Positions 56,801 to 64,000 of a stretch of DNA of 64,000 bases are shown here, piece after piece (within the stretch, counting starts at the first letter, position 1; each line of letters begins with the position of its first letter). The notes under the pieces were generated by a model. The model made no database searches, was not told the DNA's origin, and worked only from the letters and a program-made list of their open reading frames with translations. Source of the stretch: Dysidea avara (Eukaryota; Porifera; Demospongiae; Dictyoceratida; Dysideidae); NCBI RefSeq assembly GCF_963678975.1, contig NC_089274.1:48018075-48082074 (forward strand), given 5' to 3'. The translations under genes were made by a program, and so were the position numbers.

Positions 56801-59800
56801 ATTGCAATACAGAGATTTTCCTGAAAATGTGTTTTATCAGGTTTTGTTGGTACCAAAATCCTTATCCTTATTTAGGTGAAGTGAGTCTCTAATCCACAAA
56901 GTTGTTAAGAGAAATTGTGACTGGATTTTGAAAAATCAGCCTTAATGCCACATTTTCCAACTCAAATATTTATGATGAAAATAAAGCTACCAATCAGCCT
57001 TACAGTGATTAGAAACATTAGTCAGTATCCTGAATTACACAACCAATTCCGTGAAACAGTTTACAGATACATATGTGCTTAGCAAAGTGTAGATTTGTAC
57101 ACATGACATTAAGACTGAATTTCCAAATCTAGTCACAGCTTTTGCAACGTATTTCTAAATGTAACATATGTTCCACATCACACTATAAAGACAAGAACAT
57201 GCACATCTGTCAGGAAATACCACAATGTTACTTAGACTATTGTAATACATGATGAACCATTAATGGAGCAAGTTTATAAGCCTTTAGTCCATCTAAAGCT
57301 TAACTTGTTCATAAGGTGTTTACAGTTGTAATAAAACCAACGTGACAGTGTCTTACATGAATTTGATTGAGAAACAGCACCACCTGCTGTTGAAGTGTTA
57401 ACCATAACTGATGACAAAGTGGTAGCCATAACTGGTGTAGAAGTGGTAGTCATAACTGGTGTTGAAGTGGTAGTCATAACTGGTGTTGAAGTAGTAGTCA
57501 TATCTGGTGTTGAAGTGGTAGCCATAACTGGTGTTGAAGTGGTAGTCATAATTGATGTTGAAGTGGTAGCCATAACTGGTGATGAAGTGGTAGTCATAAC
57601 TGGTAATGAAGTGGTAGCCATAACTGGTGTTGAAGTGGTAGCCATAACTGGTGTTGAAGTGATAGCCATAACTGGTGTTGAAGTGGTAGTCATAATTGAT
57701 GTTGAAGTGGTAGCCATAACTGGTGATGAAGTGGTAGTCATAACTGGTAATGAAGTGGTAGCCATAACTGGTGTTGAAGTGGTAGCCATAACTGGTGTTG
57801 AAGTGATAGCCATAACTGGTGTTGATGTAGTAGTCATATCTGGTGTTGAAGTGGTAGCCATAACTGGTGTTGAAGTGGTAGTCATAATTGATGTTGAAGT
57901 GGTAGCCATAACTGGTGATGAAGTGGTAGTCATAACTGGTAATGAAGTGGTAGCCATAACTGGTGTTGAAGTGGTAGCCATAACTGGTGTTGAAGTGATA
58001 GCCATAACTGGTGTTGAAGTGGTAGCCATAACTGGTGTTGAAGTGGTAGTCATAATTGATGTTGAAGTGGTAGCCATAACTGGTGATGAAGTGGTAGTCA
58101 TAACTGGTAATGAAGTGGTAGCCATAACTGGTGTTGAAGTGGTAGCCATAACTGGTGTTGAAGTGATAGCCATAACTGGTGTTGAAGTGGTAGCCATCAC
58201 TGGTGATGAAGTGGTAGTCATAATTGATGTTGAAGTGGTAGTCATAACTGGTGATGAAGTGGTAGCCATAATTGATGTTGAAGTGGTAGTCATAACTGGT
58301 GTTGAAGTGGTAGCCATAACTGGTATTGAAGTGGTAGCCATAAATGGTGTTGAAGTGGTAGACATAATTGGTGTCAAAATGGTAGACATTGTTGTTGACA
58401 AAGTGGTAGTCATAGCCGGAGTTGAACTGAAAGATGGAACTAAGAGAGTGCATGATTACACAGTGACAACAAATCATTACTGATTTTACATATACACATA
58501 CTTCAGATAATCTACATTTGTACAGGAAATAGCATGAGCTGCAGTGAAATTTGTCATATGTACATGATGAGTGTTTTAATGGAAACTTACAATTTTCATG
58601 ATATTTATCACTGCTACATCCATGCATGTTAATACCATATAGGGTACTGTACACATAGTCTATATGTAGAAAACTATGGAGTCAATACGTGTACCTATTA
58701 GGATGGTACATAGATGATACAAGGAGCATCTGTGTATAAATAAGGAAATTGAACTTTTATAACCTGGTTTAAAATAATTTTAAACAAAGTACTAAAACAA
58801 GAAATCATCAATAATATATTAGACTTTTAATTCCTTATTCACAGTGAAAAACTAATGTGGCTAAAGTTGGGATTAACTCCCTTCATTCCAGTGTAATGAC
58901 CCCTATTTGGTTATAAATTTTGTTCGTAAAGATACATAAATAGTAGCCGCAAATGAATTGAAAAGGAGTTGTCAGAAAAAACTCAAGAGCAGTTACCTGA
59001 CAAATTACCATTTGAAGGATTTTCAAAGTGCAGTTATCAACAACACATTTGGAGAGCTACACTAAAGCAAACAATACTATTTTGTACATCAGCTCTTCAT
59101 AGCTGTATCTACAGGCTCTTTTGTATGGTAATTAGTGCAATACTATAGATCCATAGGTGTAGCAACAGAGAAGCTATGAGGGCTACAGTCCTTTTGAAAG
59201 GGGGCTTACCCCTCCACTTTATAAGATTGAGATTCTCTAATACAGCATCAGCTACTCTTAGCAGTCGTGTACTCAAAGATACGTACCTTTTCAAAATATT
59301 CAGTCAAAATTGCTACCAAATTGAAGTGTAGGCAATAGACCTCACTAAGTGGACAGTAAAGTCAAAGCACACAGTCACATTCTGTTGCTACACCAGTGCT
59401 ATTGTAATAGCACGGAAAATACTCTGACATTGTTTACACAAAGTTTGTTGCATGGTTAGGCCTAGAAATTAGTGGATTCTATATATCACAAAAACAGCCA
59501 ATATGTGGGGAAAGGTGTGCCTTCACTATTTTAAAAAAGCTGTAAAATCAAAGATACATCAATGAAACATTTTTGACCACATTAACCCAGGTGCTTTGAA
59601 GGCCACATCCTTTTCACAGTTTAGTTGGATTTCATTTCCTTTTGTATTTTATATGGCTCCAAAGCCAGCCATAGGCCAGCTTTAGGACCCACATTTCGTT
59701 TCATCTGCGGACACGATGATGGCTATCGAAAACAAAAGTTACAATTGCATATCTTATTGTTAACTAGAATTGGTACCTGTCCTACATGCAGGACAATTTT

Positions 59801-62437
59801 AGATTCCATACCAACCACAATAACATAATTCAATGGATTAGGGAAATGAAGCATTTAATATCAGCCCTAAAGCTATGTGATATGCATGGTGATGTAACTT
59901 TTCCTGCACTGATGTGAATATGGTTGGTTAACTAACTGCATGTAAGGTAAACATGTACAAACTATATGGTGCTATAGTACTACTTGTCCTACCATGCAGG
60001 CACATGTAATATGTGTGGCTTCAGTTTCTAATAGTAAAAAGAAATAAATTTGTATATTAATTGGCTAAGGCCGTCACTATTTGCAGAAGCATTACTGCAA
60101 GCACTGCATGGCTTGAGTAAAATAAAATAACACACATGTGCATGCTTTCTGGCACCTAGGTTAACTTTTTGTTATGTATAGTTTGTATGATTGAGAAGGC
60201 ACTTATTCTAAAAGAGCACACAGGACAGATAAACCAACATGTATCCAATTGGCTTGACCGTGCCTGTCCTATACCTCTCAAATGTGCTATACACGCTTGT
60301 GTTTACTTGCAGTTTGCATGCAAGTTTGCTCTACTAACATGCTGTAAACGACGAATGACTACAGTTAGAAGCTTCATTTAAAAATGATATAATTCTTAGA
60401 TGATGAGCACTCTGTTTGGCACAAACCTCACTTCAATACGTGCATTGGGTGGCGAAAGATTGTTGGATTCCAGGATGATCAGATGGACAGACGACATTTT
60501 AGCTTTATATATAGATAATAGGCCATGAGAAATTAATTATATTATATATTTTTTTTTGCTGAATGAATTTATTATTTATTTATTAATTTATAATGCTTTT
60601 TGATGCAGGAGAACCTACATCAAAGGCCTGTGGGCAACCTGTGCCCACAGCCAGAAATGTACAGCTATACATTAATTAACTACATTACAATTACTTTTTA
60701 CTTAACTATGTAGAGTAACTATGTACTTATTACTAGTTTGCAGATCAGTGTCAATAATTAAAGCGGGAAAAAATTGGTAGAGACTGGTTGCCTTGAGCAT
60801 CGGTAGCATGGACACATAAGAGATGAAATGAACAGGATTGATCAGAGTTGAAGTTATCCGTAAAAAGGTCCCATAGAAATTTTTATAAGTTTTTGTTTGA
60901 TGACATAAGGTGGTGAGTGGTGAATTGCACAACCACCATACAATAATTTATAATATTTAATATCTGCAAAAGTTTTCATGGCTTGTACGCACTCTTTTCT
61001 TATAAAGATGCACTAACTTCTTACCTAACTCTATAATTCCATGTACTTCTTTGTCAAATGTAGTGTACCACATCAAAAAGTTGCAAAAAAAACAAACAAA
61101 CCTGGTCACCTGGATAATTTTGGGGAATTTGTAAGACCAGAACCATATAAATTTGCACGGCCTTATATTACTCTAATATAACACACATTTTAGAGGGCTT
61201 TTAATGCAATGCACATAGATATCCATTGGTAGATCTATGAAGTATTAGATAGATTAAATCTAGAACCTCCAATTTTAAGGTGGAAATTAAGTGAGGCAAA
61301 CAGCTCAGTGGTGAAAGGTTTGATGTTAGGTGTGGAGGTCCCTGGTTTGAACCCTTGATAGCTTTTTTTGATGCACTTATATTGCCATGGTCTTATGGTA
61401 TCTCAGCTCCATAATCTTACCTGTTTCACTTGTTTTAAACCACAAAAGTACTGCACAACGTAAGACGGTTCCCATAAGCAGTTTGCTCTGTAGCCTTGAC
61501 AGAAAATTAAGCTTTTTATGTAAACAATCTTACATTACATTATAAGCATACATCGGATCAGCTTCAAGCTTGGTATGTGAATTCATCTTCATGCACAGAA
61601 AACATGCAGGTAGCATGGAAAGCACATTCAGCTAGAATTAAGATTTCAATTTCTATTTGTTGGTTAGGAGCAACTATTTACAGATAACTTTCAAACAATG
61701 TTTTTCAAACTGATGTGACACTACTCAATTGCAGTTACTATTGAAAGAGCAGCATTTAACCAGGGACATACGGTATAATACATATAAGTACGTAAAATAT
61801 ACACACAGGATTTAACAACAAGGTCAAGTAACTTACCAAGGTGTACTCTAATAGCAATGTTGTAGTTAACATCATTAGTACTTCTACCAACAACACTGTT
61901 TTGATTACCAGTAACTTGATAAGTTGTTATTTGACTGTTATCAGTAGTATGTAATAACAGTACATTAATGCTAGAATACAATCCCACAACTGATCCTGAT
62001 GGTGCAGTGAACTGTTCTGTTACTGGGAGGGTGTAGTTCTGACATGAAAATATACTAGTACCATTAGGAGTAAATGTGACTGTGTTTGATTGGATGAGTG
62101 AATAAGTAGTGCCTCCAGTCCTCTCCCAAATACCAGGATTAAATGTCACTGATGGTACACCTAGTAACTGATAACAGAACTCCCAGGTAGTCACAATTCC
62201 TTCACACTGAACTGTATATCCAGTTAGTATGTATGTTTGACCTTGATCAATAACAGCTGCCCCAGTCTGAAACACTGATCCAACAGTATCAGGAGCTGTA
62301 CACACTTGACCACTCACTGCTGCTGTAATGTACACCACAACAGTAATCAACTTGTAGTAGTTATAATACTTACCAGACATTAACACTATGTAAATAGCTA
62401 CAATCCTGATACAAGTAGTTGCTATTAAAATAAGCAC
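53893..62437 (-). CDS. Receptor-like protein without kinase (gene B): ectodomain, mucin stalk, TM, NPxY tail
   Basis: Exons identified, 5' to 3': end of the signal-peptide exon (62,374 to about 62,437), ectodomain 61837-62319, stalk 57357-58426, TM plus tail 53893-54326. The stalk exon ends in phase 1 and joins the tail exon perfectly (donor TTCAT/GTAAGA). The ectodomain exon ends in phase 1 while the stalk exon begins in phase 2, so one small exon between 58,427 and 61,836 is still missing. No in-frame ATG precedes the signal sequence, so the first exon is incomplete. The ectodomain is clearly paralogous to gene A ([30 protein letters not shown]). The tail is paralogous to gene C (TNPSYVPISVGDNVLDDNPS). 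It has one NPAY and three NPSY motifs and DYVV but no kinase. A surface receptor acting through PTB adaptors or endocytosis is inferred. Confidence 0.72.
54327..57356. other. Intron of gene B
   Basis: No exon recognised. It holds a direct duplication of about 130 bases (55,619-55,755 and 55,758-55,880; shared phrase CACCCAAAAACCAGCCTCAA) and the hairpin repeat at 56,034-56,666. Confidence 0.45.
56034..56666. repeat. Tandem pair of long hairpins, 282-bp period
   Basis: ATAGATGGGGCGCAGCACCA begins each unit (56,034 and 56,316). Unit 1 contains a 123-base hairpin (56,193-56,315). Unit 2 contains the longer version (56,406-56,666, arms about 120-125 bases). Unit 1 stops exactly inside the right arm, where unit 2 begins. 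Confidence 0.9.
57400..58400 (-). repeat. 24-bp coding repeats with 168-bp higher-order unit, gene B stalk
   Basis: About 40 octads ([32 protein letters not shown] and variants). Seven octads form a 56-residue super-unit repeated about four times. The composition suggests dense O-glycosylation. Two minus frames and one plus frame are open over more than 1 kb; phase and homology to gene A select the Thr/Ser frame. Confidence 0.9.
60545..60660 (-). pseudogene. 3' end of a LINE ORF (fragment)
   Basis: On the minus strand the frame reads CPQAFDVGSPASKSIINL and then an AATAAATAAATAATAAA-like tail. This wording matches the common extreme C terminus of animal CR1/jockey LINE proteins from general knowledge of the family. 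Nothing upstream is convincingly coding. Confidence 0.4.
61300..61570 (+). repeat. tRNA-headed SINE-like element sharing the composite tail body
   Basis: Box A AGCTCAGTGGTGAAAGG (61,302), box B GGTTTGAACCC (61,344) and a T7 run (61,363). The following 200 bases contain TTTTAAACCACAAAAGTACT, CAGTTTGCTCTGTAGCCTTG and CATCGGATCAGCTTCAAGCT, diverged versions of the body seen at 43.6-43.9 kb. Confidence 0.5.
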
Positions 62438-63205
62438 ATAACTTTTATAACAATAGTTGTAAATGTAGTAAATGAGATAGCATAATAACAGGGTTGTATA
62501 TAACAGATGAAAATTTTAAACAAGTAACTAATGTTATGTACCATAACAGTTCCATGGATTAAAACTGGATGAATTAGACTTGTAGTTTTTTTACAAATAA
62601 TAGTAAAAAATTGGTACAGTGAAATGTACTTGCACTTCACTTAAGTGCTCCCTTGATTTCAGCTAGAATATTTGTACTTGTTTATTTATTAGCTTTACAG
62701 CATCTGTTTGTAAATCACAGTCAAATGGTATGCATGCTGAAGACATGCCAGCAACTGGAGCTGGCATCCAGAGGTAATTAATTACAGTCACATCACTAGA
62801 AATTATTAAAATTAGTGGGAATGGTTCACTGGAACAGCAGTAGAATGGGCCCACAGAATGTGACATGTGCAGGTTCCATCAGAATAAAAATTGTTAGCAA
62901 AGTGATTCCACAAGTACCCAAATAATTGGTGTTTGATTGTGTTGGTAACTAATAAGTACTTTTAAATGAGTACTTTTAAACATAGATGATGGTGGGAGCA
63001 AACACCACACACACCTGTTAGCTGAAGGAGAGCATTATCTAGAAAAAGAGCATAATTTGGAGTAACAACATATGCGCAGCAAGTAACATGCAGTCAGTCA
63101 ATAGGTAATCACGTTATTTAATTTTCCCCTGTTTACTGTACCTGAAGCCTCAGACGTTTTGGTTGTGATCGTTAGTTCCATGTCAAGTATCCAAACTTCC
63201 ATCAT
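62438..63205. other. 5' region of gene B, start exon not identified
   Basis: No in-frame start was found for the signal-peptide exon. A possible minus frame near 63,130-63,200 starting MEVWILDMELTITTKTSEAS before a GTACAG donor is too weak to call. Confidence 0.3.
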
Positions 63206-63570
63206 CAGGGGCGGAGGAAGTAGTTGATATGAGGGGGGGCTGAGCTGACCCAGATTTATGGAAATGAGGCACTACATTGTCTCTGGTTTGGTAAGGTGAG
63301 ACCAAAAAAAAAACAAAGGTCACAGCCAGCTTACAATAGCTGCCCACCTCACCAGCTACGCATTTATAGTTGATAAACTACATAAAAATCCTTACATAGC
63401 TCACTACACACTACTCTAATACTGTGACTGCTTTATTAGAGTGACTGCTCTATTAGAGTATCTCAGTCTTTATCACAGTTTTCAGCCCCACTCCAAGGAT
63501 CATTTCAGTGTGATATCATTCTGAGGAAGGCTTCAGCCCCCTAGACCCCCCCCCCTTTCCACCACCTATG
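63206..63570. mobile_element. hAT-like MITE, empty sister of the 21.3-kb element
   Basis: Starts CAGGGGCGGAGGAAGTAG, ends TTTCCACCACCTATG. The flanks TCCATCAT and GCCATCAT agree at 7 of 8 bases. The interior matches 21,314-21,565 and 23,190-23,247 without the LINE, and includes the shared TE motif at 63,424-63,469. Confidence 0.8.
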
Positions 63571-63886
63571 GCCATCATCACCAGTCCTGACACACTCTAC
63601 TGCTATTTTACAGCTAAGTGCCTCTGGCCATAGTAAACCTTGTTCAGAGTCTTCAGACACAACTATTTAGCTCACCTCTATGACAATTAGTACTCATAGT
63701 AATTATAGCTGCTTGGTTGCTAGGTCACAATATTCAACCAGAAGAATCTGACCTTATAATATAATTACTAAATCCTTACAAGCTAATATTATAATGATTG
63801 TAAGGATTTAGTACTCTTACCCAAAAAAGAAGGTTTGGTGATACGATGCTAAGTCAAAATCTTCCATACCTATCATAGTTATCATA

Positions 63887-64000
63887 CAGTGGATCCTCAC
63901 TAATCTGAACTCCAGTAATCTGAACACTTGCTAATTCGAATAGAAGAAATGACTGTTCTATTAGGGCATTTTGGGAATAAGTGTATTTTCTATTAGAGTA
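63887..64000 (+). mobile_element. pogo-like MITE, cut by the window end
   Basis: TA, then CAGTGGATCCTCACTAATCT, the same end as the element at 44,559. The shared TE motif (TGACTGTTCTATTAG) follows at 63,948 and continues to the edge. Confidence 0.7.

Larger units (their letters stand above)
58427..61836. other. Intron region of gene B, with an unidentified small exon
   Basis: Contains a decayed palindromic head of the composite family (59,489-59,690: AAAAACAGCCAATATGTGG, AAGCCAGCCATAGGCCAGCT), a copy of the 19.4-kb repeat (59,760-60,300), a LINE 3' remnant and a tRNA-like head. The missing exon needs a length of 3n+1. Confidence 0.5.

Noticed and set aside
57395-58654. 362-codon plus frame and 418-codon minus frame over the gene B stalk
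   Set aside because: The same repeat effect. The 418-codon frame (YHFNTSYG repeats) does not join the TM/tail exon in phase, whereas the Thr/Ser frame does.

Overview
The window reads as nuclear DNA of an early-branching animal, most probably a sponge. The evidence is intron-split receptor tyrosine kinase genes with intact animal-type catalytic motifs, receptor-like proteins with mucin stalks and NPxY tails, AT-rich sequence with short exons, and very dense transposon debris. The species cannot be fixed from the sequence alone, and there is no sign of bacterial or organellar gene organisation.

Host genes sit in islands, mostly on the minus strand. (1) A tail exon of a receptor-like protein (gene C) at 7.5-7.9 kb. 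(2) A plus-strand last exon with a hydrophobic C terminus at 23.7-23.9 kb. It faces a complete receptor tyrosine kinase (gene A, 24,255-29,857), for which a 12-exon model stays in frame to 944 aa. (3) A second, Met-like tyrosine kinase (gene D, 34,571-47,618, 5' end not found), whose long introns hold several kb of satellite and transposon DNA. (4) A receptor-like gene without a kinase (gene B, 53,893-62,437, 5' end not resolved). Its ectodomain and octad-repeat stalk are paralogous to gene A, but its tail is paralogous to gene C. Genes A, B and C therefore share modules: the same kind of ectodomain and stalk is joined either to a kinase or to a short tail of NPxY motifs, which suggests related inputs sent to different outputs.

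Most of the rest is mobile DNA. 1-6.7 kb holds palindromes and an inverted satellite. 9.5-13.8 kb holds a foldback, a 10-bp minisatellite, a CR1/jockey-like LINE and a composite-element tail carrying a second LINE fragment. 15-21 kb holds foldbacks, hAT-like and pogo-like MITEs, and a tRNA-like element split by an inverted-repeat transposon with a 10-bp target duplication. 21.3-23.25 kb is a hAT-like element (perfect 8-bp target duplication) containing a 5'-truncated LINE (perfect 13-bp duplication, poly(A) end, open 497-codon frame). 39.0-44.2 and 48.3-51.8 kb are two copies of one composite element: palindromic head, array of about 31-bp units, conserved tail ending in a small hairpin. 52-53 and 56 kb carry further palindromes.

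The most unusual signal is a short motif, core CTCTATTAGAGTATCTCGAT, found at about 15 places. It lies inside several transposon families whose ends are unrelated to each other.
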